Shown here: positions 1 through 7,614 of the stretch, in pieces
Position numbering within the stretch: position 1 is the first letter of the stretch
Layout of the letters: every line of letters begins with the position of its first letter
NCBI GenBank assembly: GCA_039588335.1
Contig: JBDGZZ010000010.1
Span: forward strand, 1-39,686
Direction: 5' to 3'
DNA: 39,686 nucleotides
Origin: G020351775 sp039588335
GTDB lineage: Bacteria > Gemmatimonadota > Gemmatimonadetes > Gemmatimonadales > GWC2-71-9
Made by a program: the position numbers and the translations under genes
Notes under the pieces: model-generated
What the model was told of the DNA's origin: nothing
Database searches by the model: none
What the model saw: the letters and a program-made list of their open reading frames with translations, nothing else

Positions 1-249
1 CCTTGGTTTGTGTCCTATGGCAGTAATGTGCCGCCGAGCTGCAGAGGCAGCCGCATCGGTCAGAATGTCCCAGGCAAACCGAAAGCGACCTCCGCGTCCG
101 TCGTATCGTGACTCCTCCCGCTGCGCCGAGTAGGCTTCGACGAGCTGCTCCCTGTAAGCTCTGCGGAACCGCCGGGGATAAATGAGCAGGAGCAGAGAGT
201 AGAGCTTCAGGCCGACGCCTCCGCGGCGGTTCGAGATTCGGCCAGGCAT
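1..249 (-). CDS. ABC-transporter permease of the ADOP/MacB type, N-terminal fragment
   Basis: This is the first 83 codons of a minus-strand gene that runs off the left edge. After a basic start (MPGRISNRRG) comes a hydrophobic stretch followed by YPRRFRRAYREQLVEAY. That pattern is typical of the cytoplasmic N-terminus of the duplicated permeases (ADOP) common in Acidobacteria and Gemmatimonadota, which sit in the inner membrane and resemble MacB/FtsX permeases. Its ATG overlaps the stop of the upstream padR gene by one base (TAATG), so the two are probably translationally coupled. A PadR regulator directly before such a permease is the usual arrangement. The transported substrate cannot be told from the fragment, and the family call rests on the N-terminal motif plus context only. 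Confidence 0.68.
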   Translation of the reverse strand, partial: MPGRISNRRGGVGLKLYSLLLLIYPRRFRRAYREQLVEAYSAQREESRYDGRGGRFRFAWDILTDAAASAARRHITAIGHKPR

Positions 250-611
250 TAGGCCGGTCGGGTTCCCTGAAGAGTCGCTCGCGCGTACTGGATAACCTCT
301 TCGAGGCGCTCAACTTCTGCCTGCAGCACGCTCTCTCCGAACTCAGTGAGGCGATAGTAGCGTCGTTGCGCCTGGTCGTCTTCCGGACGCGGTCTACTGC
401 TCGCTTCTTCGATTAGATCCTTGTCCAGCATACGCTGGATTGACTCGTACAACGTTCCCGGCCCCATCTTGACCACTCCGTCGGTGCGGAGTTCGACCTC
501 CTGCTTTATCGCGTATCCATGGCGTTCTCCTTCGGCAAGGACAAGCAGGATGTGGAACAACGCCGGTCTGAGTGGCTGGAGCTTCCGTACTGTGAGAGGC
601 ACGTCGGGCAT
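249..611 (-). CDS. PadR family transcriptional regulator
   Basis: The 120-residue protein is a small winged-helix DNA-binding regulator. Residues 13-90 carry the PadR pattern: an ILLVLAEGERHGYAI helix region, then GPGTLYESIQRMLDKDLIEE, which forms the recognition helix and start of the wing, and finally RRYYRLTEFGESVL. The C-terminal helix (VERLEEVIQYAR) is the usual dimerisation helix. The length is normal for the short PadR subfamily that lacks the long C-terminal domain. It lies immediately upstream of, and coupled to, a MacB-type permease, so it most likely controls that exporter and itself. The ligand is unknown. No clear Shine-Dalgarno sequence is visible before the ATG. It is transcribed divergently from the bacilliredoxin gene. 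Confidence 0.9.
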   Translation of the reverse strand: MPDVPLTVRKLQPLRPALFHILLVLAEGERHGYAIKQEVELRTDGVVKMGPGTLYESIQRMLDKDLIEEASSRPRPEDDQAQRRYYRLTEFGESVLQAEVERLEEVIQYARATLQGTRPA

Positions 612-734
612 TTGTCACCGTCAGTTTGAAGGGAGCAGCTGAGCCACGCCGCCCATACGTATCGGATTCCGATATGGTTTCAGGAGAGGCCTTGGAGGAG
701 TCCGGCAGGGAACGTTGTTGTGGGCCTGGGCAGC

Positions 735-740
735 TATATT
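735..740 (+). promoter_or_regulatory. Possible -10 element inside an inverted repeat
   Basis: In the 203-base gap between padR and the bacilliredoxin gene, TATATT at 735-740 is flanked by CAGC (731-734) and GCTG (741-744). A second pair of arms, GGGCC (722-726) and GGCCC (748-752), lies outside. The -35 region is poor (around 713-720). The nested repeat could be a regulator site over the promoter or just a hairpin in the 5' leader. The rest of the gap shows nothing else clear. Confidence 0.3.
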
Positions 741-814
741 GCTGGCGGGCCCGTGCAGGAGATTGACAGAGTAGGAGGCCAATCCCGAACCATGATGGCT
801 ATGAGGTCCACACA

Positions 815-1165
815 GTGAGTGGGATACGAGACCTGTCCGAGGTCGGTGCGCTGGATGCAGCGCTACAAGACGAACTCGCAGTCTTATATAAACACAGTCG
901 AATCTGCCCAACATCGGTGAGGACGATAAGGGAGATCCGAGAGTTCGTGGACCGGAACCCTGACGTGCCGGTCTACCAGATCGATGTGATTCGCGACCGG
1001 TCCCTTGCCAGGCAGTTGGCCGATGACCTGGGAATCCGTCATGAATCACCGCAGGCAATTGTGTTGCAGAACGGAAGGCCTTTTGCGCACGGCTCACACC
1101 ACGAGGTAACAACAGACCGACTCGAGGCGTGGTGTCGCGGTGCGCAAAGTGAAGTGGAAGAGTAG
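815..1165 (+). CDS. YtxJ-like monothiol bacilliredoxin (thioredoxin fold)
   Basis: The 116-residue protein matches the YtxJ/BrxC type (DUF2847): a short thioredoxin-like domain with a single active-site cysteine in LYKHSRICPTS (about residues 24-34). It continues with VPVYQIDVIRDRSLARQLADDLGIRHESPQ, a strand-helix and a cis-proline-like SPQ, then AIVLQNGRPF. In Bacillus such proteins remove bacillithiol from S-bacillithiolated proteins in the cytoplasm. The start is GTG at 815, preceded by GAGGT at 803-807. An upstream ATG at 792 opens only an eight-codon frame whose TGA overlaps this GTG. The gene is followed after 35 bases by a small membrane-protein gene. The presence of bacillithiol in this organism is an inference from the family. 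Confidence 0.8.
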   Translation: MSGIRDLSEVGALDAALQDELAVLYKHSRICPTSVRTIREIREFVDRNPDVPVYQIDVIRDRSLARQLADDLGIRHESPQAIVLQNGRPFAHGSHHEVTTDRLEAWCRGAQSEVEE

Positions 1166-1200
1166 TGCGGTAAATCAGCCCGGCGTTCTCGAGGTCTTTC

Positions 1201-1476
1201 ATGACATACATCCCAACTGTACCGTACATCCCGCCACCCGAGACTTCGATGGAGGCCCGGGAACTGGCGAAAGAGCTCGAGGACGTGATTCTCGAATTCC
1301 AGAAGAAACGTCCTCGCACCAGCGACGCGGACGTTAGGCAGGCAGTCAGTATCGTCCGCGCGCGGAGAGGGATTGGAGGTGCCCGCCAACGGACGGCGGT
1401 CTTGTTGATCGCCGTGCTCACCGGGCTGATTGTGGCACTGACTATGGGGTTCCTGTTACTCAGAATGGGTGGCTAG
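1201..1476 (+). CDS. Small membrane protein, unknown function
   Basis: The 91-residue product has a proline-rich N-terminus (TVPYIPPPE), a charged helical middle (about residues 16-60) and one strong transmembrane segment near the C-terminus (about 66-86, ending GFLLLRMGG). I do not recognise a family. The layout, a cytoplasmic helical region followed by one C-terminal membrane helix, suggests a tail-anchored inner-membrane protein. It lies 35 bases after the bacilliredoxin gene on the same strand and may share its transcript. A long minus-strand frame covers the same region (621-1421), but it has no recognisable domain and low-complexity arginine/serine content, so I prefer this reading. Confidence 0.6.
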   Translation: MTYIPTVPYIPPPETSMEARELAKELEDVILEFQKKRPRTSDADVRQAVSIVRARRGIGGARQRTAVLLIAVLTGLIVALTMGFLLLRMGG

Positions 1477-1528
1477 CACTCCAGCCGCTGCCCAATTCGA
1501 CCAAATCACGCTCTCGGGATAACCCGCC

Positions 1529-2098
1529 TCACCTTCTGCAGGCAGTCTCGATAACGACTGAACTCACCGGAAACTCGTTAGCATCGGTTTCTACAGCTGC
1601 AATCCGGTCTACTACATCCAACCCGTCAACGACCTTGCCGAAAACCGCGTATCCGAAATCCCGGACTCCGTGATCCAGGGCCTCGTTGTGTTCCAGGTTT
1701 ATGAAGAATTGTGACGTGGCGGAATTCGGGTCGGGGCGCCGTGCCATGGACAGGGTCCCGCGCTCGTTCAGCAAGCCGTTATCGGCTTCATTTGTGATGG
1801 GTGGCCGGGTCTCCTTCTGTTCTCTGGCCGTGCTGTACCCGCCTCCTTGGATCACGAATCCGGGTACGATACGGTGGATCAGCGTTCCATCGTAGAACCC
1901 GCTGTCCACGTAGGCGACGAAATTCTCGACCGTTATCGGTGCCTCCTCCGGATACACCACGATCGTCATATCACCGAAATTCGTACTGAACAGCACGGTG
2001 TCCTGTGTAGTCTGCAAGCACATGGGCTGGTCGGATGAGCAAGCTGCCAGCATAGCGAGCGTGCCGAGGGAGAGTGTGGTAAACGCGAGTTTTCGCAT
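1529..2098 (-). CDS. Cyclophilin-type peptidyl-prolyl cis-trans isomerase, lipoprotein
   Basis: The 189-residue protein begins with a lipoprotein signal (lipobox LAAC, acylated Cys20). It then has a single cyclophilin domain: TNFGDMTIVVYPEEAP, TVENFVAYVDSGFYDG, IHRIVPGFVIQGGGY, and the later MARRPDPNSATSQFFINL and GYAVFGKVVDGLDVV. The catalytic arginine of the HRIVPGFVIQGG motif is present. It should speed proline isomerisation during folding in the periplasm, tethered to a membrane. Like other bacterial secreted cyclophilins it lacks the tryptophan-bearing loop of human CypA, so cyclosporin sensitivity is not expected. It converges on the small membrane-protein gene and diverges from the S9 pseudogene, with about 180 bases between. 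Confidence 0.92.
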   Translation of the reverse strand: MRKLAFTTLSLGTLAMLAACSSDQPMCLQTTQDTVLFSTNFGDMTIVVYPEEAPITVENFVAYVDSGFYDGTLIHRIVPGFVIQGGGYSTAREQKETRPPITNEADNGLLNERGTLSMARRPDPNSATSQFFINLEHNEALDHGVRDFGYAVFGKVVDGLDVVDRIAAVETDANEFPVSSVVIETACRR

Positions 2099-2278
2099 GC
2101 CTCGATCTCCGGTTGGGGCGGACGTCAGAGTTGTTGATATTCCCGAATTGAGTGCGAACCGTCAAGAGCGACGTACATAGCGCTCTACTCGCACTCGGCT
2201 GCAAGTTGCGGCATCTTAGTCTATCAGGCCGCGAATTCCACACCGACTGCAGGTCACCAAGATTCTGGGGGCTCGACA

Positions 2279-3403
2279 ATGACTGTTGGCAGCTGCGTGA
2301 CACCGAGGTCGAATCTGACGTGTCTTGGAATGCTCGCGATCTTGCTCGGCACTGTCTCGGTTCCGATTCAAGGGCAGCAACGGCGCAACTTGGCGCTCGA
2401 GGATTTCTATCGATTTGAGAACGTTGCAAGCCCGGTTATATCACCCGATGGACGAATGATCGCGTTCGTGCGAACGACGATCTTCGAGAATCACAATCGT
2501 ACGCACAGCGAGGTTTGGCTCGTGCCCTCCGATGGGTCGGAGGACCCCATTCGGATCACCAGCCCGTCCTTCACTGCGTCTGGGCCTCAATGGTCTGCTG
2601 ACGGGCAGCTGCTTGCGTTCTCATCGAACCGCAGAGTCGCGGGACCCGACGGCGAACTGAACAATACAATATGGTTTCTCCGGATGGACAGCCCAGCTGG
2701 AGAGGATGGCTGCTAAGGCCGGCGTTGTACGATCCGAACCGAACCTATCCGTTGATCTTGGCTATTCACGGAGGTCCCCATGGTGCCTATGGCAACGACT
2801 TCTCGTTCCATCGGCAACTCTTGTCAGCCAGCGGGTATTTCGTGCTCTACACCAATCCGCGTGGTTCAACCGGGTATGGTGAGAGCTTCAAATGGGCTAT
2901 TTGGGGAGGCTGGGGTATCGATACCCAATTGACACCGAGCGCCTCGGCGTAACTGGAGGGTCCTACGGCGGTTTCATGACTAACTGGATCATAGGGCACA
3001 CGGATCGCTTTTCGCCGTCGCGGTATCCAGCAGGTCGATCTCCAACTGGATGAGCGACTACGGTACGGCCGACATCCCGCGCACCAAGGAAAGCGAGTTC
3101 TTTGGACCACCGTGGGAGAAGGACAGCAGAGAACTCATGATCGAGCTGTCACCCATCACGTACGCTGGTAACGTCAGTACTCCCACCCTTTCCGTGCATG
3201 GTGAGCTGGACTACCGAGTGCCGATCCAAGAGGCCGAGCAAATGTACGTTGCCCTCAAGAAGCGGCGTGTGCCAGCCAGGTTTATCCGCTACCCTGACTC
3301 ATACCACGGTGGGTGGACGCCGTGGCGCCAGGTGCATGCACTCTACTACGAGCTAGAATGGTGGGATACGTACCTACAGACTTCGTCGCCGGGGATACCA
3401 TGA
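2279..3403 (+). pseudogene. S9 family (prolyl oligopeptidase-like) peptidase, broken by deletions and a frameshift
   Basis: Four stretches of one S9 peptidase lie in three different frames. Frame one (2279 to about 2700) encodes a signal peptide and the first propeller blades (ISPDGRMIAFVRTT, GPQWSADGQLLAFSSNR). A second frame (about 2700-2915) resumes at the catalytic domain (GWLLRPALYDPNRTYPLILA, then IHGGPHGAYG and TNPRGSTGYGE). A third (about 2928-3010) holds the nucleophile elbow GGSYGGFMTNW. A fourth (about 3010-3403) holds HGELDYRVP and YHGGW. The serine, aspartate and histidine are all still readable, but most of the propeller is missing and no continuous protein of more than about 145 residues is possible. 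An intact family member is about 650-700 residues. The stop overlaps the next start (ATGA), so the decayed gene may still influence translation downstream. Assembly error is an alternative for the small frameshift, less so for the large deletion. Confidence 0.88.
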
Positions 3404-4464
3404 ATGTCCGAATCAGACCACATTTGCCGATCGCGTTACTCTTGCTCTTATGTGCTGTGCTAGAAGCGCAAGAGGCGAACGTGGCAGTTGTCGGATCCGT
3501 CGAAGCACGCGCGGGCGAGAAACGCTCGGGCCTGCTGGAGATACCGAACGGGGTCGACGACGGCACCCGGATTCCAGTGACGGTTGTGCACGGTGCGCAT
3601 GCTGGTCCTACGCTGGCGTTGATCGCGGGCACGCATGGGTACGAGTATCCTCCGATCCTCGCGTTGCAGAGGATCAGGAAACAACTTGCCGCAGCTGACC
3701 TCTCCGGAACAGTGATATTGGTTCACGTGGCCAACATGCCATCGTTTCTAGGAAGAACCATCTACTACAGCCCTGTGGACGGGAAGAACTTGAACCGCAG
3801 TTACCCGGGCGATCCCGCTGGGACGGTAACTGAGCGGATTGCGCATGCGATCACGACTGAGGTAATCGCTCAAGCCGATTACTTGGTGGACATGCACGGT
3901 GGTGACGGAAATGAGGCACTGCGGCCATACACCTATTGGACCGTAACGGGGAATGCCGCATTAGATGAGGCTTCGCGCAAAATGGCCCTGGTGTTTGGCC
4001 TGGACCACATAGTGATCGACCAGGCACGGACGGATCGTTCGGGTCCCTCCGTGTACACGGACATGACCGCACTCCACCATGGGAAGCCAGCGATAACAAC
4101 GGAAACCGGAAGCCTGGGGTCGGTCGATGAGATGTGGGTCAATCTGGCAGAGCGCGGCGTGTGGAATCTTCTGCGGCACTTTGCGATGGTGGAGGGAGCC
4201 GTGGAGGTAACGGGGCCTGTGGTGTGGCTCGAGCGGTACGAGGTTATCGCTAGTCCGTCTACGGGTATGTTCAGTCCTGCCGTTCATGAGGGTTACGCAG
4301 TTGCTGAGGGTGGACTGCTCGGCACGGTGACAGATTTGTTCGGCGATCAGGCCCATGAAATTAGGGCTCCCTTTGCGGGGATAGTGAACTACGTGCTCGG
4401 CACGCCGCCAGTGAGCGAGGGGGAGCCGTTGGCAATGGTCAGCAGGGTCAAGGAAGGGAAGTAG
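3400..4464 (+). CDS. Succinylglutamate desuccinylase/aspartoacylase family zinc deacylase, exported
   Basis: Starting at ATG 3400 gives 354 residues. The start overlaps the stop of the S9 pseudogene in ATGA, and a signal peptide follows at once (basic NVRIRPH, then a leucine-rich core). A frame start at 3313 would add a prefix without signal character. The M14-like zinc site is visible: His79 and Glu82 in GTHGYEYPP, His166 in DMHGGDGNE, and a probable catalytic glutamate at 235 in TETGSLG. NLNRSYPGDPAG is the family's substrate-carboxylate motif. Such enzymes hydrolyse the amide of N-acyl amino acids, here probably in the periplasm. The C-terminal 100 residues form the small beta domain (IRAPFAGIVNYVLGTPPVSEG). 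It is probably cotranscribed with the aldehyde dehydrogenase 11 bases on. The exact acyl substrate is unknown. Confidence 0.87.
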   Translation: MNVRIRPHLPIALLLLLCAVLEAQEANVAVVGSVEARAGEKRSGLLEIPNGVDDGTRIPVTVVHGAHAGPTLALIAGTHGYEYPPILALQRIRKQLAAADLSGTVILVHVANMPSFLGRTIYYSPVDGKNLNRSYPGDPAGTVTERIAHAITTEVIAQADYLVDMHGGDGNEALRPYTYWTVTGNAALDEASRKMALVFGLDHIVIDQARTDRSGPSVYTDMTALHHGKPAITTETGSLGSVDEMWVNLAERGVWNLLRHFAMVEGAVEVTGPVVWLERYEVIASPSTGMFSPAVHEGYAVAEGGLLGTVTDLFGDQAHEIRAPFAGIVNYVLGTPPVSEGEPLAMVSRVKEGK

Positions 4465-4475
4465 GAGGAGCGATC

Positions 4476-5897
4476 ATGGACATGTTTATCGGTGGCCAAT
4501 GGGTGGACAGTGCGGAGTCGATCGAGGTACGCGACCCCTATGACGACGCATTGATTGACACTGTCCCAGCTGCAACGGCCAGTGACGTGGAGACAGCTCT
4601 GGTTACCGCAGTGGAGGGTTCCAGGATCGCGCGAGCCATGAGTTCATACGAGCGGTCAGGCGTTCTCGTTGAAGTCGGCCGGCTAGTAGCGGAGCGCAGT
4701 GAGCAATTTGCGGAGTTGATCGCGCGCGAAGGTTCAAAGACGATCCGAGAGGCGCGCAAAGAGGTATCGCGATGCGTGAATACGCTGAGAGCTTCGGGTG
4801 AAGAGGCGCGGCGCATTCATGGCGAGACAATTCCATTTGATTCGTTTCCCGGTGGCGAGCAGCGCCGGGGTTACTACGAGCGCGTGCCGGTCGGAGTGGT
4901 ATTGGCAATAACACCGTTCAATGATCCACTCAATCTGGTGGCGCATAAACTGGGACCGGCAATTGCCGCAGGCAACTCCGTCATATTGAAACCTGCTACG
5001 GTTACTCCGTTGTCCGCGCTGGCATTGACGCGATTGTTTCTAGAAGCCGGATTACCGCCCTCCGTGTTGCAGGCGATTACCGGTCGAGGATCGGTGATAG
5101 GAAATCGTCTAGTTGCTGACCCGAGGGTGAGAATGGTCTCGTTCACCGGCGGCGTTGCGGCGGGCAATCAAATCACGACCCTTGCCGGGATCAAGAAGAT
5201 AGGAATGGAGCTGGGGTCCAACTCACCAGTCGTCGTCTGGAACGATGCGGATATCGAATGGGCAGTGGAATCGTGTGTATCGGGAGCATTCTGGGCGGCG
5301 GGGCAGAACTGTATCGGAGTGCAGCGCATCTACATCCACAATGATGTCTACCCTGACTTCCGTGACGAGTTTGTCACGAAGACCCTAGCGTACCAGATAG
5401 GCGATAAGTTGGATGAGGCGACTGATATGGGACCGATGATCACCGCCGAGGAGGCTGAGCGTGTCGCGATCTGGGTTGACGATGCAGTGGCAAAGGGAGC
5501 AAAAGTCGTCGCGGGCGGTGAGCGAGACGGTACACTCGTGCAGCCTACGGTGTTGGAGCAGGTGCCAAAAGCGGTCGCAGTGCACTGCGAAGAAGTGTTT
5601 GGACCGACGGTGAACCTGTACCGAGTGAAGAGTACCGATGAGGCGATAGCGGAGGCTAACAGCCTGGAGTACGGGCTGCACGCTGCAGTGTTCGCGCGGG
5701 ACCTGGAGGTGGCCTTCAAGATCGCCGACGGGATGGAATGTGGTGGAGTCATGGTGAACGACAGTACCGATTATCGTCTCGACACGATGCCTTTTGGTGG
5801 CATCAGGAACTCCGGACTTGGGCGAGAAGGTATCCGCTTCTCGATCGAGGAGATGACGGATACGAAAGTGACGTGCTGGCTCTTGCGCGATAAGTGA
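4476..5897 (+). CDS. NAD(P)-dependent aldehyde dehydrogenase
   Basis: At 473 residues this is a complete member of the aldehyde dehydrogenase superfamily, oxidising an aldehyde to its acid in the cytoplasm. Visible are the oxyanion and cofactor region (ITPFNDPLNLVAHKLGPAIA, with ILKPATVTPLSALAL binding the cofactor), the FTGG turn, catalytic Glu245 in MELGSNSPVVV, and the nucleophile Cys279 in GQNCIGVQR. The Glu-Cys spacing of 34 is standard. PFGGIRNSGLGREG near the C-terminus is also typical. The sequence style is closest to the lactaldehyde/phosphonoacetaldehyde/non-phosphorylating GAPDH branch, but the substrate is not decidable by eye. GGAG lies before the ATG. It sits between an exported deacylase and an exported amidase, suggesting use of amide- or aldehyde-yielding compounds. 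Confidence 0.93.
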   Translation: MDMFIGGQWVDSAESIEVRDPYDDALIDTVPAATASDVETALVTAVEGSRIARAMSSYERSGVLVEVGRLVAERSEQFAELIAREGSKTIREARKEVSRCVNTLRASGEEARRIHGETIPFDSFPGGEQRRGYYERVPVGVVLAITPFNDPLNLVAHKLGPAIAAGNSVILKPATVTPLSALALTRLFLEAGLPPSVLQAITGRGSVIGNRLVADPRVRMVSFTGGVAAGNQITTLAGIKKIGMELGSNSPVVVWNDADIEWAVESCVSGAFWAAGQNCIGVQRIYIHNDVYPDFRDEFVTKTLAYQIGDKLDEATDMGPMITAEEAERVAIWVDDAVAKGAKVVAGGERDGTLVQPTVLEQVPKAVAVHCEEVFGPTVNLYRVKSTDEAIAEANSLEYGLHAAVFARDLEVAFKIADGMECGGVMVNDSTDYRLDTMPFGGIRNSGLGREGIRFSIEEMTDTKVTCWLLRDK

Positions 5898-5918
5898 GGT
5901 TCAAATAGGGAGAGACGG

Positions 5919-7499
5919 ATGCCTTTCATTTTGTGCAGTCGGTTGATACTCGTACCTGCGCTGTTGAGTCTCGGAGGTTACGGTGCCATGAATGTTCAGG
6001 GTCAACAGCCCAGCCAATCGACGTTCGACGTCGTGGAAGCCACGATCATCGAAATACACCTAGCGATGGAAGCCGGTGAGCTAACGGCGACGCAACTTGT
6101 ACAGCTGTACCTCGACCGCATCGAAGCATATGACAAGCAAGGACCAGCGATAAATGCGATTATAACGATCAATCCCAATGCGCTCGCCCGTGCCGCCGAG
6201 TTAGACAGGGTGTTCAATGAGTCCGGAATGGTGGGCCCGCTGCACGGTATACCGATCATAGTGAAGGACAACTATGATACGGGAGATCTTCAGACCACTG
6301 CCGGATCGTTGTCGTTGTGGGGATCGGTTCCTCCCGACGATGCGTATCAAGTACGGCGTATTCGCGAAGCCGGAGCAATAGTAATAGCGAAATCGAATAT
6401 GGCGGAGTTTGCGTTTACGCCCTATGAGACAGTTGGCTCAGCCCTGCCCGGTCACACCCGCAATCCGTACGCTCTGAATCGAGTACCTGCCGGCTCGAGC
6501 GGTGGTACGGGCGCCGCTGTGGCCGCGAGCTTTGGTACTGTGGGACTTGGCACCGACACCGGCAATTCGATTCGCGGACCGTCGTCCCACAATGCGTTGG
6601 TTGGCATACGTTCCACCATGGGACTCACCAGTAGGGATGGGATAATACCGCTCTACTACGACAAGGACATCGGTGGCCCCATGGCCCGCACGGTTGCGGA
6701 TGCTGTGGCCGTGTTCGATGTGATTGCAGGGTACGATCAGGCAGACCCGGTCACGGAGCAGAGCAGCGGGCACAGAGCCGACCGTTATGGCGACTTTTTG
6801 GATGCTGAGGCGCTAGACGGAGCCCGCATCGGTGTGATGAGGCAGTGGTCTGACCGCCGAGGAGCGGATGAGGAGGTACTCGAGCGGTTCAACCAGGCGC
6901 TCGAGGACTTGCGCTCCAGGGGAGCCACGATCGTAGATCCCGTGACGATCTCTGAGATGGACGAACTCAGACGCGATGGTCTCTGGTGCCGTCGCTTCAA
7001 GTACGATCTGAACCGATACCTCGAGACACTGGGTCCCGGCGCGCCAGTCAAGAACCTTGACGAGATCGTCGCCTCGCGACAAACACATCCATCGATAAGA
7101 CCCAGACTGGAGTTCTTCCAGGCAGTCGAGGATCCGCCTAACGAGGAGGAGGGGTGCCTGCGGGCACTCCAAAACCAGAGTCGGCTGCGAGAAGCGGTAC
7201 GCCTCCAGCTGGAGCAGTATCAGCTGGACGCAATGGTGTATCCAACGTGGAGCAATCCGCCACGGCTCATCGGTGACCTGAATACACCGCACGGCGATAA
7301 CAGCCAGGACCTAGCACCGGGAACGGGTTTTCCGGCAATAACGGTACCGATGGGATACGTACGTGACTCTTTGCCAGTTGGGCTGCAGATACTTGGTGAT
7401 GCCTGGTCGGAACCGACGCTGATCGCCATTGCGTTTGCATACGAGCAGGCGACCAAGCACCGGCGCCCACCACCCACCACCCCCGGTTTGGGACGCTAG
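5919..7499 (+). CDS. Amidase signature family hydrolase, exported
   Basis: The 526-residue protein begins with a likely signal peptide (about residues 1-28, ending NVQGQQ). The amidase signature follows. Lys116 lies in IVKDNYDT, the cis-serine is in PAGSSGGTGAAV (Ser193/194), and the nucleophile Ser217 is in GLGTDTGNSIRGPSSHN. This Lys-Ser-Ser triad hydrolyses amide bonds. The GNSIRGPSSHN variant of the usual GGSIRIPA is typical of secreted, lone amidases and argues against the GatA subunit of the tRNA amidotransferase, as do the signal peptide and the absence of gatB/gatC nearby. A start with SD (GGGAGAG) is 22 bases after the aldehyde dehydrogenase, so the genes are probably cotranscribed. 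The natural amide is unknown. Confidence 0.9.
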   Translation: MPFILCSRLILVPALLSLGGYGAMNVQGQQPSQSTFDVVEATIIEIHLAMEAGELTATQLVQLYLDRIEAYDKQGPAINAIITINPNALARAAELDRVFNESGMVGPLHGIPIIVKDNYDTGDLQTTAGSLSLWGSVPPDDAYQVRRIREAGAIVIAKSNMAEFAFTPYETVGSALPGHTRNPYALNRVPAGSSGGTGAAVAASFGTVGLGTDTGNSIRGPSSHNALVGIRSTMGLTSRDGIIPLYYDKDIGGPMARTVADAVAVFDVIAGYDQADPVTEQSSGHRADRYGDFLDAEALDGARIGVMRQWSDRRGADEEVLERFNQALEDLRSRGATIVDPVTISEMDELRRDGLWCRRFKYDLNRYLETLGPGAPVKNLDEIVASRQTHPSIRPRLEFFQAVEDPPNEEEGCLRALQNQSRLREAVRLQLEQYQLDAMVYPTWSNPPRLIGDLNTPHGDNSQDLAPGTGFPAITVPMGYVRDSLPVGLQILGDAWSEPTLIAIAFAYEQATKHRRPPPTTPGLGR

Positions 7500-7614
7500 T
7501 TGTAGGAACTCTGGCCAGCCACCACGCTGCCGCGTACCTTATACGGGCAGAATACGCAGGCCGGTTTGCACGTCTCCCAGAGCTGTGTGGTCGAGACACG
7601 TGTCCCTTTTGGCT

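Noticed and set aside
621..1421. Long minus-strand reading frame of 266 codons opposite the bacilliredoxin and small membrane-protein genes
   Set aside because: Composition is arginine/serine-rich with no recognisable domain or signal; the plus-strand reading gives a clear thioredoxin-fold protein and a C-terminal membrane helix.
5919..7499. Amidase read as the GatA subunit of the tRNA-dependent amidotransferase
   Set aside because: It has a signal peptide, the GNSIRGPSSHN variant and no gatB or gatC neighbours.
7429..7614. N-terminal extension of the outer-membrane protein gene
   Set aside because: It would precede a clear signal peptide and overlap the amidase gene's 3' end; it is proline/arginine-rich and lacks a ribosome binding site.
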